The translations under genes were made by a program, and so were the position numbers. Shown here piece by piece: positions 18,561 to 27,742 of a stretch of DNA of 64,000 nucleotides (position 1 is its first letter; each line of letters begins with the position of its first letter). The notes below the pieces were generated by a model. It ran no database searches. It saw only the letters and a list, made by a program, of their open reading frames with translations, and was not told the origin of the DNA. The DNA comes from Ulvibacterium sp. (lineage in GTDB: Bacteria > Bacteroidota > Bacteroidia > Flavobacteriales > Flavobacteriaceae), in contig NZ_JANQOO010000010.1 in assembly GCF_028285715.1 (NCBI RefSeq), forward strand, positions 124,001 through 188,000, in the 5' to 3' direction.

Positions 18561-19690
18561 AGGACGTTTACATAACACGGATTGCCAAGTTTTTGCCCAA
18601 TGACCCTGTGGATAACGATGGGATGGAGGAAAAACTAGGGATTTTAGGTGGCAAGACTTCAAAAGCTAGGCGAATTGTATTACGCAACAACAAGATAAAA
18701 ACACGGTATTATGCCTTGGATGGTAACGGCGAGGTAACCCATAATAATGCCCAGTTGACCAAAGAGGCCATCGAACGCCTATGTGATGAAGATTTTACGG
18801 TAAGAGATATACAATTACTTTCCTGTGGGACCTCCAGCCCTGACCAAATATTACCATCCCACGCTGCTATGGTGCATGGCTTTTTGAAGAACGGCAATAT
18901 GGAAATCAATTCAGCCTCCGGTGCTTGCTGTTCAGGCATGAATGCATTGAAATACGGTTACCTATCAGTTAAGATCGGACAGGTGGAAAGGGCCGTTTGT
19001 ACAGGTTCAGAACGTAGCTCTACCTGGCTGAAGTCCGAAATTTATGAGGATGAAATAGAACATTTGAAAGCATTGGAGGAAAATCCTATGCTGTCCTTCA
19101 ACAAGGAATTTCTGCGTTGGATGTTATCCGATGGCTCAGGAGCGGTGTTGCTGGAGTCAACCCCTAAAGGCAAGACACCCTTAAAGATTGAATGGATTGA
19201 GGGCTATTCCTATGCCTTTGAACTGGAAGCCTGTATGTATGCTGGTGGCGATAAGGAAGAAAATGGACATCTAAGGCCCTGGACGGAATATCACGCCAAT
19301 GACTGGAGTAAAAAATCGGTGTTTGCAGTAAAGCAAGACACCCGATTGCTCGGTGAATATATATTGGAAAAAGGTGTGAACAGCCTAAAATTGACCTATG
19401 AAAAATACGGCATCGGGCCGGATGATGTGGATTATTACCTACCGCATATCTCATCATACTATTTCAAGGAAGGCCTGTATAAAGAGATGAAGCGGCAAGG
19501 CATTGAAATGCCCTTGGATAAATGGTTCCTGAATCTAGAAAAGGTCGGTAATGTAGGAGCAGCATCTATCTACATGATGTTGGAGGAACTGGTAGACTCC
19601 GGGAAACTCAAAAAGGGGGATAGAATATTGCTACATGTCCCGGAAAGTGCCCGCTTTTCCTACACCTACGCCTATTTGACCGTAAGTTAA
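18557..19690 (+). CDS. darB: DarB-like ketosynthase (FabH-type head-to-head condensing enzyme)
   Basis: The 377-aa KS III-fold protein has nucleophile Cys125 (SGACCSGMNAL), His297 (LPHISSYYF) and Asn332 (VGNVGAASIYM), giving the Cys-His-Asn triad of FabH/DarB rather than the two histidines of FabF. DarB condenses a beta-ketoacyl thioester with an enoyl thioester to form the resorcinol ring precursor. It overlaps the DarA-like gene by 4 nt, and a dehydratase begins at the next base after its stop. Confidence 0.8.
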   Translation: MKDVYITRIAKFLPNDPVDNDGMEEKLGILGGKTSKARRIVLRNNKIKTRYYALDGNGEVTHNNAQLTKEAIERLCDEDFTVRDIQLLSCGTSSPDQILPSHAAMVHGFLKNGNMEINSASGACCSGMNALKYGYLSVKIGQVERAVCTGSERSSTWLKSEIYEDEIEHLKALEENPMLSFNKEFLRWMLSDGSGAVLLESTPKGKTPLKIEWIEGYSYAFELEACMYAGGDKEENGHLRPWTEYHANDWSKKSVFAVKQDTRLLGEYILEKGVNSLKLTYEKYGIGPDDVDYYLPHISSYYFKEGLYKEMKRQGIEMPLDKWFLNLEKVGNVGAASIYMMLEELVDSGKLKKGDRILLHVPESARFSYTYAYLTVS

Positions 19691-20131
19691 ATGAATCTTC
19701 TAAAGGACCCCATAACCGATAGGGACTTTCTACTTGGACTAATTCCCCAAAAACATCCTTTTGTAATGGTGGATAAATTATTTTATTTTTCCACAGAAAG
19801 AATAATATCGGGGTTCACCATTACAAATGATAATCTTTTTACGGAAAATGAAGTGTTCAAAGAACCCGGACTTATTGAGAATATGGCACAAACCGTAGCA
19901 CTGCATACCGGATATCATTATTTCTTAAAAAACCAAGAGGCCCCTATGGGATACATCGGTGCCATTGCCAAAGTGGAAATCGATTCGCTTCCTTTGCTAG
20001 GACAGGAGCTCAAGACTACGGTTCATATCCTACACGATATTATGGGAGTTACATTAGTAGCGACTCAAATTGAATGTAATGGATCTCTTATAGCAACGGG
20101 CAAAATGAAAACCGTACTGGCCAAGAGGTGA
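19691..20131 (+). CDS. Hotdog 3-hydroxyacyl-ACP dehydratase-like protein 1
   Basis: The 146-aa hotdog-fold protein has an N-terminal PQKHPFVMVDK and EPGLIENMAQ holding the catalytic-helix Glu (Glu63). The GHFPG box of FabZ is missing, so it resembles the ApeP/COG4706 type of aryl polyene clusters more than FabZ. It should dehydrate 3-hydroxyacyl-ACP during polyene growth. It starts right after the DarB stop, and its own stop is overlapped by the next gene. Confidence 0.8.
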   Translation: MNLLKDPITDRDFLLGLIPQKHPFVMVDKLFYFSTERIISGFTITNDNLFTENEVFKEPGLIENMAQTVALHTGYHYFLKNQEAPMGYIGAIAKVEIDSLPLLGQELKTTVHILHDIMGVTLVATQIECNGSLIATGKMKTVLAKR

Positions 20132-20583
20132 AGAATGCGCGTATACATATCGACATTAAGAAGTTTCTTCCCCATAGGGAACCCATGCTCATGGTAAATA
20201 CCATGCCCTATCTTGATGCCGACTCCGTCGTTACGGAATTCCATATAACGGAGGATTGCATTTTCGTACGCAATGACCACTTATCGGAAACAGGGCTTAT
20301 TGAAAATGCGGCCCAGGCCTGTTCGGCAATCGTGGGGCAAAGTTATTTCGAAACTGATGATCTGGAGGGTAAAGGCAATAAGGTTATAGGATATATCAGT
20401 GCTATAAAAAAAGTAGCTATATTTCAATTGCCCAAGGTAAACGAAACCTTGATTACAAAAGCGAAATTAGTTTCCCGGTATGATACGGAAGAATTCAGTA
20501 TTTGTACGATAACCGGTTCCATTTTTAGAAAAGACGATTTAATCGTAGATTGTACCTTGAACTTTTTAATTCATGAGGTATAA
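20128..20583 (+). CDS. Hotdog 3-hydroxyacyl-ACP dehydratase-like protein 2 (GTG start)
   Basis: The 151-aa protein is paralogous to the preceding gene: LPHREPMLMVN at the N-terminus and ETGLIENAAQ with the active-site Glu. The start is GTG in a GTGA overlap, and no ATG lies near. Two adjacent proteins of this type suggest a heterodimer, as is known for some polyene dehydratases; that is inference. Confidence 0.8.
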   Translation: MKNARIHIDIKKFLPHREPMLMVNTMPYLDADSVVTEFHITEDCIFVRNDHLSETGLIENAAQACSAIVGQSYFETDDLEGKGNKVIGYISAIKKVAIFQLPKVNETLITKAKLVSRYDTEEFSICTITGSIFRKDDLIVDCTLNFLIHEV

Positions 20584-20984
20584 TGAAAAAGGGCGAAGTG
20601 CCACAACACAAAAGTATACTTGAATCGGCCAACCTTCGCGAAATGTGCTATGCTGTGGACGAAAACGGAGAGTATACTACAGCACTGAGCACTGGTTGGG
20701 ATCCCAAGACCATAGCACTGGAAAATGCGTTAAAGGAAATTGAGGAACGTGTGGAGGAAGCAAGACAAGGTGTGCTCGCCCATGAGGTCAGCCCTATTGT
20801 ATATTATATGGAGCTTCATAAGATGGACTTAAGTATCCTGGCGAGTTATGTAGGGATTTGGAAATGGCGTGTAAAACGTCATTTTAAACCTTCGGTCTTT
20901 AAAAAATTGAGCTCCGGAACACTACAAAAATATGCCAATGTCTTTGACATTACCGTTGAGGAACTAGTGCATATAGACCCTTGA
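20583..20984 (+). CDS. HTH-like protein of unknown function in the pigment operon
   Basis: The 133-aa soluble protein begins in a TAATG overlap. The N-terminal half is charged and helical (EEIEERVEEA). The C-terminal 60 residues, from YMELHKMDLSILASYVGIW to VFDITVEELVHID, have the pattern of a Cro/XRE helix-turn-helix, though the recognition-helix region is lysine- and tryptophan-rich (WKWRVKRHF). It may be a regulator or a protein-binding adaptor. I know no characterised homologue. Confidence 0.7.
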   Translation: MKKGEVPQHKSILESANLREMCYAVDENGEYTTALSTGWDPKTIALENALKEIEERVEEARQGVLAHEVSPIVYYMELHKMDLSILASYVGIWKWRVKRHFKPSVFKKLSSGTLQKYANVFDITVEELVHIDP

Positions 20985-20987
20985 ACC

Positions 20988-21983
20988 ATGCAAATAGATT
21001 TTACACATAAACAGTCTGCCCATTGTGAGAACGGGGTGGTATCCAACCTCATGCGGCACAATGGTTTTGAAGTAAGTGAGCCTATGGTATTCGGAATAGG
21101 ATCCGGGCTTCTATTTAGTTACCTCCCTTTTTTAAAAGTCAACTATGCCCCTGTTTTTACCTATAGGGTAATGCCCGGTCTTATCTTTAATCGGTTTGCC
21201 AAACGTGTCGGCATTAAGGTGAAAAGGGAAAAATTCAAAAGCCCGGGTGATGCCCAGGCAAGACTGGATCTAAATTTGGCGAACAACAACCCTGTGGGGC
21301 TCCAGGTAGGGGTATTCCAATTGCCCTATTTCCCGGAAGAGTATCGCTTTCATTTCAATGCGCACAATATGGTGGTCTACGGAAAGGCAGGGAACACGTA
21401 TCTCATTAGCGACCCTGTTATGGAGGATGTCACCACCTTAACAGATAAAGAATTGGAAAAGGTTCGGTTTGCCAAGGGGGCCTTTGCCCCTAAAGGCCAT
21501 ATGTATTACCCGATTGCCTTCCCAAAGAGCCTGGACCTGGAAAAGGCTATTGTAAAGGGTATAAAACATACTTGTAGGGACATGATCGCTCCCGTACCCA
21601 TCGTAGGGGTAAGAGCCATGCGCTGGGTAGCCAAAAATATTCGGAAATGGCCCCAAAAATTGGGAACCAAAAAAGCTAATCATTATTTGGGACAGATTGT
21701 TCGCATGCAGGAGGAAATAGGAACGGGCGGTGGTGGATTTCGGTACATTTATGCTGCCTTTTTGCAAGAAGCCGGTAAAGTGCTGAAAAACGAAAAACTA
21801 CCGGAGTTTTCAAAAGAAATGACCGAAATTGGAGATCAATGGCGAGATTTCGCGCTAGAGGCTTCACGGGTCTATAAAAATCGTAGTGTGCAGACTGACG
21901 CCTATAATAAAGTGGCGGACCAGTTGATGGATCTGGCCCAAAAGGAGGAGATTTTTTTTAAAGCGCTACGTAAGGCGATCTAG
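20988..21983 (+). CDS. BtrH-like acyltransferase (BtrH N-terminal plus DUF4872)
   Basis: The 331-aa protein opens with the BtrH_N papain-like domain. Cys13 (SAHCENG), His126 (FNAHNMVVYG) and Asp142 (LISDPVM) form a plausible catalytic triad, followed by a helical DUF4872-like half. BtrH moves an acyl group from an ACP onto an aminoglycoside amine in butirosin synthesis. By analogy this protein could move the aryl polyenoyl group from ACP to the resorcinol hydroxyl. That role is inferred. Confidence 0.75.
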   Translation: MQIDFTHKQSAHCENGVVSNLMRHNGFEVSEPMVFGIGSGLLFSYLPFLKVNYAPVFTYRVMPGLIFNRFAKRVGIKVKREKFKSPGDAQARLDLNLANNNPVGLQVGVFQLPYFPEEYRFHFNAHNMVVYGKAGNTYLISDPVMEDVTTLTDKELEKVRFAKGAFAPKGHMYYPIAFPKSLDLEKAIVKGIKHTCRDMIAPVPIVGVRAMRWVAKNIRKWPQKLGTKKANHYLGQIVRMQEEIGTGGGGFRYIYAAFLQEAGKVLKNEKLPEFSKEMTEIGDQWRDFALEASRVYKNRSVQTDAYNKVADQLMDLAQKEEIFFKALRKAI

Positions 21984-22032
21984 AGGTTTTAATCACTGTA
22001 ATGCATCCGTTGTTTTGGAAAAATCACAGCCC

Positions 22033-22776
22033 ATGATTCAAATCGACCAACTATCCAAAAAATATAAGGGAGCCGATTTTTACGCGGTAAAGGATTTGAG
22101 CCTAGCTGTTCATGAAGAAGAGATTTTTGGCTTGTTGGGCCCAAACGGGGCAGGTAAAACTACTTTGATTTCCATGTTAAGTGCTCTGCTAAAGCCAACA
22201 TCGGGTTCCTTTTCCATACATGGACTGGATTTCCAGCGGCATAAAAATGAATTAAAACAACATATAGGTATCGTTCCCCAAGATTATGCGCTCTATCCTT
22301 CGTTGACCGCTTTTGAGAATTTACACTATTTCGGAAGTATGTACGGGTTAAAGGGCCATTCCCTACAAGAAAGAATACTATCCGGTTTAAAAACACTTGG
22401 ACTTCATGAATTTGCCCATAAAAGGATACGAACGTTCTCCGGGGGAATGAAAAGGCGTATCAATCTCATTGCCAGCATTCTGCACGAACCTAAAGTATTG
22501 TTCCTGGATGAACCCACGGTAGGGGTTGACGTACAGTCCAAAAGTGCTATCCTGGAACATTTAAAGCATCTAAACCATAAGGGTACCACGATCATCTATA
22601 CCTCCCACCATCTGAACGAGGCCGAGCATTTTTGTACGCGGGTCGCTATTATAGACCATGGTAAAATTGTTTGTAAGGGGCAACCAAAAGACTTGGTCGT
22701 AGAACAAAAAGGGGCAAGTAATCTCGAGGAGGTTTTTCTGGCCCGAACTGGAAAGGCATTGCGGGACTATGCATAA
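22033..22776 (+). CDS. ABC transporter ATPase
   Basis: About 247 aa with Walker A (GLLGPNGAGKTTL), signature FSGGMKRR, Walker B (VLFLDEP) and the switch histidine (YTSHH). It belongs to the DrrA/CcmA-type exporters that pair with ABC-2 permeases. The track starts at a TTG (22015); I prefer the ATG at 22033, which starts just before the first strand of the fold. It overlaps the permease gene by 8 nt and would drive export of pigment or a precursor. Confidence 0.92.
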   Translation: MIQIDQLSKKYKGADFYAVKDLSLAVHEEEIFGLLGPNGAGKTTLISMLSALLKPTSGSFSIHGLDFQRHKNELKQHIGIVPQDYALYPSLTAFENLHYFGSMYGLKGHSLQERILSGLKTLGLHEFAHKRIRTFSGGMKRRINLIASILHEPKVLFLDEPTVGVDVQSKSAILEHLKHLNHKGTTIIYTSHHLNEAEHFCTRVAIIDHGKIVCKGQPKDLVVEQKGASNLEEVFLARTGKALRDYA

Positions 22777-24037
22777 ACTTTGGGTCTCCACATATAAGGA
22801 ATTTTTGCTTTTGATCCGAGACTGGGGCGGTTTGGCCATTCTATTCCTTATGCCCTTGGTCTTGTTGATAGTTATCACTTTGGTACAGGATAGTACTTTC
22901 AAGACCGTTAAAGAAACAAAAATTCCTATTCTATTGGTAGATCTGGATGATGGAACGGTTTCCAAAAGTATACATGAAAATTTCTCGGAAAGCAGATCCT
23001 TGGAAATCATCAAAAAGACATCCGAAACTGAGGCTATTGAACTCGTACAAAAAGGGGATTATCAATTGGCCATAATCATCCCGAAGGGACTGTCCACAGA
23101 TTTGGACAAAAAAGTAACGACCAATGTAGATGGTATCTTGGAAAAATTTGGGTTGAGAGAAGAAAAAGATACGATTTCAAAAACCCTAAAAATCGAGCCC
23201 AAGGAGATACGGCTCTACTTTGATCCTGCCACCCAACAGTCCTTTAAGAGTTCCATAAAAAATGGTATCGATAAAATGATTTCCAAAATTGAAATCGAGA
23301 CCATTTATAACGCTTTTCAGGAGCAATTGACAGATGATGCCTCTGAAATTATTTTTGATACCGAAAGTTTTATCACCTTCACCGAAATCGTTCCAGGGGC
23401 GGATAGGAATTACATCCCTAACTCAACGCAACACAACGTACCGGCGTGGACGCTCTTTGCTATCTTTTTTATTATCCTACCCCTTTCCATTAATATGATA
23501 AAGGAAAAGAACCAGGGAACTTTTATACGCCTCCGTACCCAACCGGTATCCTATGCGACTGTCTTGGGAGGCAAGACCTTGATTTTTTTAATCGTATGTT
23601 TGATTCAGTTCTCCTTGATGTTACTGATAGGCGTTTACTTGTTTCCCTCTCTTGGCCTGCCACAATTGGACGTCCGCGATAAGCTGCCGCTTCTATATAT
23701 AACGGCCTTTTTTGCTGGTTTGGCAGCTATTGGATTGGGACTTTTAATAGGAACAATTGCCAAATCTCAAGAGCAATCGGCACCTTTTGGCGCCACATTA
23801 GTGGTTATTTTAGCAGCGTTGGGAGGAGTTTGGGTACCTGTTTTTGTGATGCCCTCTACTATGCAGTTGCTTTCGAACATCTCACCAATGAATTGGGGAT
23901 TAAATGCCTTCTATGATGTATTTTTGCGCAATGCAGGGGTTTCGGAAATTATCCCTGAAATTTCGTTGTTGCTGGGATTTTTTGTGTTGTGCACTCTAAT
24001 TGCGGTCATTTATTATGAACAAAAAAATGCGGTCTAA
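22769..24037 (+). CDS. ABC-2 type permease
   Basis: The 422-aa membrane protein has one N-terminal helix (GGLAILFLMPLVLLIVITLV), a large extracytoplasmic domain of about 190 residues, then five or so helices. This is the YhhJ/DrrB-like ABC-2 export permease layout. It partners with the preceding ATPase. The substrate in this cluster is unproven. Confidence 0.9.
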   Translation: MHKLWVSTYKEFLLLIRDWGGLAILFLMPLVLLIVITLVQDSTFKTVKETKIPILLVDLDDGTVSKSIHENFSESRSLEIIKKTSETEAIELVQKGDYQLAIIIPKGLSTDLDKKVTTNVDGILEKFGLREEKDTISKTLKIEPKEIRLYFDPATQQSFKSSIKNGIDKMISKIEIETIYNAFQEQLTDDASEIIFDTESFITFTEIVPGADRNYIPNSTQHNVPAWTLFAIFFIILPLSINMIKEKNQGTFIRLRTQPVSYATVLGGKTLIFLIVCLIQFSLMLLIGVYLFPSLGLPQLDVRDKLPLLYITAFFAGLAAIGLGLLIGTIAKSQEQSAPFGATLVVILAALGGVWVPVFVMPSTMQLLSNISPMNWGLNAFYDVFLRNAGVSEIIPEISLLLGFFVLCTLIAVIYYEQKNAV

Positions 24038-24464
24038 ACCCAAAAAGGAAATTGGTTATACAAGCCAGATACGTGTACGGTTTGTGGAAACCGATCCTTT
24101 GGGCATTGTTTGGCATGGGAATTATATTCAATATTTTGAGGATGGCCGTGAAGCTTTTGGAAGGCACCATGGGATATCTTACTTGGATCAGAAAGTGCAT
24201 AATTTTTCCACTCCCATAGTTACATCCAAAAGCGAACACAAACTCCCTTTGCGCTATGGGGACGTTGCCACTGTAAAGACCATTTATGTGGATTCCCCGG
24301 CCGCTAAGATGATATTTCGATATGAAATCTATAATCCCAAAGGGGAACTGGTCTGTACTGGGGAAACCGTACAGGTATTTGTGGAACTTGGTGGGGAAAT
24401 GTCATTGACCATTCCGAAATTCTTTTTGGAGTGGAAGAGAAAAGTTGGATTGTTGGATGGATAA
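24015..24464 (+). CDS. Acyl thioesterase (4HBT/YbgC family)
   Basis: The hotdog thioesterase has the YbgC-type active-site strand ETDPLGIVWHGNY. Starts at 24015 and 24027 are both possible; the track's TTG at 24000 is less likely. It overlaps the permease end and the next ketosynthase start. It may release a finished or stalled acyl chain from ACP, either for the resorcinol branch or as an editing activity. Confidence 0.85.
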   Translation: MNKKMRSKPKKEIGYTSQIRVRFVETDPLGIVWHGNYIQYFEDGREAFGRHHGISYLDQKVHNFSTPIVTSKSEHKLPLRYGDVATVKTIYVDSPAAKMIFRYEIYNPKGELVCTGETVQVFVELGGEMSLTIPKFFLEWKRKVGLLDG

Positions 24465-25605
24465 GATATACGTGTCACATAATTCTATTGTTTCCTGCTT
24501 GGGCAACGATAGTCAAACCGTAATCCAAAAAATAAAGGATGGGGTTTCTGGACTTCAACCCGTAAACGACCCTAAACTACTTGACCAACCCCTGTGTACC
24601 TCACAAATTAATATAGAAAAAATACCCAAGACCATTAGAGGCAAGGCGAAAGAAGAAATCTTTACACGCTTGGAACATATGTTGTTGAACTCTTTGGGTA
24701 AGGTTATCCAAGCCTCCAAAATTGAATTGACCGATCGGGTCGGACTTATTATTTCCACCACCAAGGGCAATATAGATGTTTTGGATGATGACAACCCGTT
24801 CCCCAAAGAGCGGGCGTATTTGGCTGAATTGGGAAAGGTCCTGAAGGAGTTTTTTGGATTTAGGACCCATCCCATAGTATTGTCCAATGCTTGTGTTTCG
24901 GGCTTGTTGGCCATTGCCACTGCAAAAAAAATGATCCTGCAGGGCGATTTTGATCATGTGTTTGTCACCGGAGGCGATTTGGCCTCCAAGTTTACCCTTT
25001 CAGGCTTCAGGGCATTTCAGGCACTGAGTTCGGTACCATGTAGGCCCTATGACAAGAATCGTTCGGGTATCAATATCGGGGAAGTAGGCACCAGTGCTTT
25101 GGTTACCAAGGACGATACTAAACTTGCCCGGGAAGCCGTAATCATTTTGGGCGATGCCTCTTGCAATGACGCCAACCATATTTCCGGTCCCTCAAGAACG
25201 GGTGAGGGACTATACCGGGCGGTAAAACTTGCCTTAAAGGAAGCAAAATTACAACCTAAGGATATCGATTTCATCTCCGCACATGGAACGGCAACCCAAT
25301 TCAATGATGAAATGGAAGCTATTGCCTTCAACCGGTTGAAGCTCCAAAACACACCCTTGAATAGTTTAAAAGGCTATTTTGGCCACACTTTAGGTGCCTC
25401 AGGTCTTTTAGAAACGATAGTGGGTATGCATTCCCTACATCAGAATACCGTAATTGCATCCATGGGATTTGAGGAAATAGGAGTATCACAACCTATCAAT
25501 ATCATTCGACGAACGGAGTCCAGGCCAATGGATACCTTCCTAAAAACGTCTTCGGGATTTGGAGGTTCCAACACGGCTGTCGTTTTTAAAAAGGTAGCGG
25601 AATGA
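24457..25605 (+). CDS. Beta-ketoacyl-ACP synthase, second FabF-like enzyme
   Basis: The 382-aa KS starts at the ATG at 24457, 8 nt before the thioesterase stop. It has nucleophile Cys in NACVSGL and histidines in SAHGTAT and GYFGHTLGASG, so it is complete. It lacks the usual N-terminal VVITGMG strand in standard form (KIYVSHNSIVSCLG). It is directly followed by a half-length KS-like protein, suggesting the two act together. Confidence 0.88.
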   Translation: MDKIYVSHNSIVSCLGNDSQTVIQKIKDGVSGLQPVNDPKLLDQPLCTSQINIEKIPKTIRGKAKEEIFTRLEHMLLNSLGKVIQASKIELTDRVGLIISTTKGNIDVLDDDNPFPKERAYLAELGKVLKEFFGFRTHPIVLSNACVSGLLAIATAKKMILQGDFDHVFVTGGDLASKFTLSGFRAFQALSSVPCRPYDKNRSGINIGEVGTSALVTKDDTKLAREAVIILGDASCNDANHISGPSRTGEGLYRAVKLALKEAKLQPKDIDFISAHGTATQFNDEMEAIAFNRLKLQNTPLNSLKGYFGHTLGASGLLETIVGMHSLHQNTVIASMGFEEIGVSQPINIIRRTESRPMDTFLKTSSGFGGSNTAVVFKKVAE

Positions 25606-26216
25606 TGAAAAAAAAATATTGTATATCTTCCTATTGCCATATCCGGGACAATACTATATCCCTTAACGGGAAAACAATTTATACTGGGCAGCACTCTGAC
25701 CTCAAGTCACTCACAAAATCGGCCTACCGCCACTTCGATATCGATTATCCCAAGTTTTTCAAAATGGACAACCTAAGTAGGTTGGGGTTTTTAGCAGCGG
25801 AGATTCTTTTAACGAACGAAGGTGTTCTTCCTGAAAACGAAGAAGACATCGCCATTGTATTAAGCAATAGGGCATCAAGTCTGGATACGGACAGAAAGCA
25901 TTGGGAATCTATCCGGGATTCCCATAATTATTATCCCAGTCCAGCTATTTTTGTCTATACCTTACCCAATATTTGTATTGGAGAAATTAGTATTAGGCAC
26001 AAACTTTATTCTGAAAATAGTTTTTTTATCTTTGACGAATTTAATCCAAATCACCTGTTCTCATACGCGAACGGATTGTTGGATACGGAAAAAACAAGAA
26101 AAGTACTGTGCGGTTGGGTGGATGTCGATGGACCTGTTTACAAGGCTTTTTTATATTTAGTGGGCAAAGAAGGCCCTGTATTGCATAGTATTGAGGAAAT
26201 AACCCGATTATTTTAG
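25602..26216 (+). CDS. Half-length ketosynthase-like protein
   Basis: The 204-aa product aligns by eye with the N-terminal half of KS proteins. LGFLAAEILL is followed by an AIVLSNRASS strand, then LPNICIGEI with a Cys (Cys125) at the place of the KS nucleophile. The protein then ends after the strand-turn region, without either catalytic histidine. It overlaps the complete KS by ATGA-type spacing. It may be a chain-length-factor-like partner or a scaffold rather than an enzyme. It is not a truncation caused by a frameshift that I can see. Confidence 0.7.
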   Translation: MMKKKYCISSYCHIRDNTISLNGKTIYTGQHSDLKSLTKSAYRHFDIDYPKFFKMDNLSRLGFLAAEILLTNEGVLPENEEDIAIVLSNRASSLDTDRKHWESIRDSHNYYPSPAIFVYTLPNICIGEISIRHKLYSENSFFIFDEFNPNHLFSYANGLLDTEKTRKVLCGWVDVDGPVYKAFLYLVGKEGPVLHSIEEITRLF

Positions 26217-26222
26217 ACCCAT

Positions 26223-26480
26223 ATGGAGGCATTGAAAGAAGAGTTGAAATCAAAAATCATAGAGCAGTTAAATCTTGAAGATGTTTCGGTGGATGAAATT
26301 GCCGACGATGATCCACTTTTTGGTGACGGTTTGGGGCTGGATTCCATAGATGCCCTAGAACTCATTGTGATGCTCGATAAGGATTATGGCATAAAATTGG
26401 CCGATCCCAAGGAAGGAAAAAAGATCTTCGAATCCGTCGGAACCATGGCGGATTATATTGCACAACACAAGACCAAATAA
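26223..26480 (+). CDS. Acyl carrier protein, second copy
   Basis: An 85-aa acidic ACP with the phosphopantetheine Ser41 in GLGLDSIDALELIVML. It lies between the half-KS and the KS/CLF pair and so probably carries the polyene chain. The sequence differs clearly from the ACP at 16485, suggesting separate chains (polyene and resorcinol acyl) are carried by different ACPs. Confidence 0.92.
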   Translation: MEALKEELKSKIIEQLNLEDVSVDEIADDDPLFGDGLGLDSIDALELIVMLDKDYGIKLADPKEGKKIFESVGTMADYIAQHKTK

Positions 26481-26539
26481 ATTTCCCGCTTCACCTTCCG
26501 TTTTTGTACATTCGTAAAAAGGCGTTTTCAATTAGGACT

Positions 26540-27742
26540 ATGGGCAAAGGTATCGCCATAACAGGTATGGGAATCATTTCTGCCATTGGCAACAATGTGG
26601 AGGAAAACTACAGGTCCCTCGTTGAAGGCAAAAAAGGAATCTCCAGAATTGTAAAGATTGATACGGTCCACAAGGATGCCTTAATGGTAGGGGAAATCGA
26701 TTTCACCAATCAGGAATTGGAGGCATATCTAGGGCTCGATACTAACAATAATTACTCCCGAAGTGCTTTGTTAGGCGCCTATGCAGCCAGGCAGGCGGTT
26801 TCCGATGCAAAAATCACGGATGTAAATTCGTCTAAAACAGGCTTGGTATCGGCCACTACGGTAGGGGGCATGGACAAGACCGAACAATACTATTATAAGT
26901 ATTTCGAGGATAAAAAAGTCCAAAAATATATTGAGGGGCATCATGCCGGGGATTCTACCCAAAAAATTGCAGAGCAATTAGGTATCCACAACAGCCTGGT
27001 AACGACCATAAGTACGGCCTGTTCCTCTGCTGCAAATGCTATTTTGTTTGGTGCGCGTCTCCTAAAATCAGGGAAATTGGATAGGGTAATTGTAGGTGGA
27101 ACAGATGGACTTTCCAAATTCACGTTGAACGGTTTTAAGACGCTAATGATCCAATCCGATACCTACAATACCCCTTTTGACGAAAACAGAAAGGGTCTTA
27201 ACTTGGGCGAGGCGGCCGCTTTTTTGGTCCTGGAATCCGATAAGTCGGTACAAAGAGAAAATAAGGAAGTCCTGGCCTATGTCAAAGGATGGGGCAATGC
27301 CAATGATGCCTTTCACCAAACAGCTTCCTCAGAGCATGGGGATGGAGCTACCTTGGCTATGCAAAAAGCATTAAAAGTTGGAGGACTGAAAGGCGAGGAA
27401 ATCGATTATATCAACGCCCACGGTACAGCCACACCCAACAATGACCTTTCGGAAGGCAGGGCCTTTTTACGGGTTTTTGGCAATGGTGTTCCCGATTTCA
27501 GTTCAACAAAGGGTTATACCGGGCACACCTTGGCGGCGGCCGGAGGGGTAGAAGCGGTTTTTTCGGTCCTGGCCCTAAGGCACAATGTGATTTTCCCAAA
27601 CCTCAATTTCAAAAATCCTATGAAGGAATTTCATCTTAGGCCACGGGCAGAGCTTAAGAAAAGGAAACTGAATACGGTATTATCAAACTCCTTAGGCTTT
27701 GGCGGCAATTGTTCAACACTTATTTTTTCGAAAGAAGCCTAG
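26540..27742 (+). CDS. Beta-ketoacyl-ACP synthase, third FabF-like enzyme
   Basis: From the ATG at 26540 the protein is 400 aa (the track starts at a TTG 36 nt earlier). It has nucleophile Cys in STACSSAAN, histidines in NAHGTAT and YTGHTLAAAGG, and the C-terminal SLGFGGN. Its stop codon is directly followed by a Cys-less KS-fold gene, the usual KSalpha/KSbeta arrangement of polyene-type II PKS. It probably extends the aryl polyene. Confidence 0.9.
   Translation: MGKGIAITGMGIISAIGNNVEENYRSLVEGKKGISRIVKIDTVHKDALMVGEIDFTNQELEAYLGLDTNNNYSRSALLGAYAARQAVSDAKITDVNSSKTGLVSATTVGGMDKTEQYYYKYFEDKKVQKYIEGHHAGDSTQKIAEQLGIHNSLVTTISTACSSAANAILFGARLLKSGKLDRVIVGGTDGLSKFTLNGFKTLMIQSDTYNTPFDENRKGLNLGEAAAFLVLESDKSVQRENKEVLAYVKGWGNANDAFHQTASSEHGDGATLAMQKALKVGGLKGEEIDYINAHGTATPNNDLSEGRAFLRVFGNGVPDFSSTKGYTGHTLAAAGGVEAVFSVLALRHNVIFPNLNFKNPMKEFHLRPRAELKKRKLNTVLSNSLGFGGNCSTLIFSKEA

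Noticed and set aside
25602-26216. Frameshifted full-length ketosynthase
   Set aside because: The frame ends with a normal stop and is followed after 6 nt by an ACP gene, leaving no room for a lost C-terminal half.
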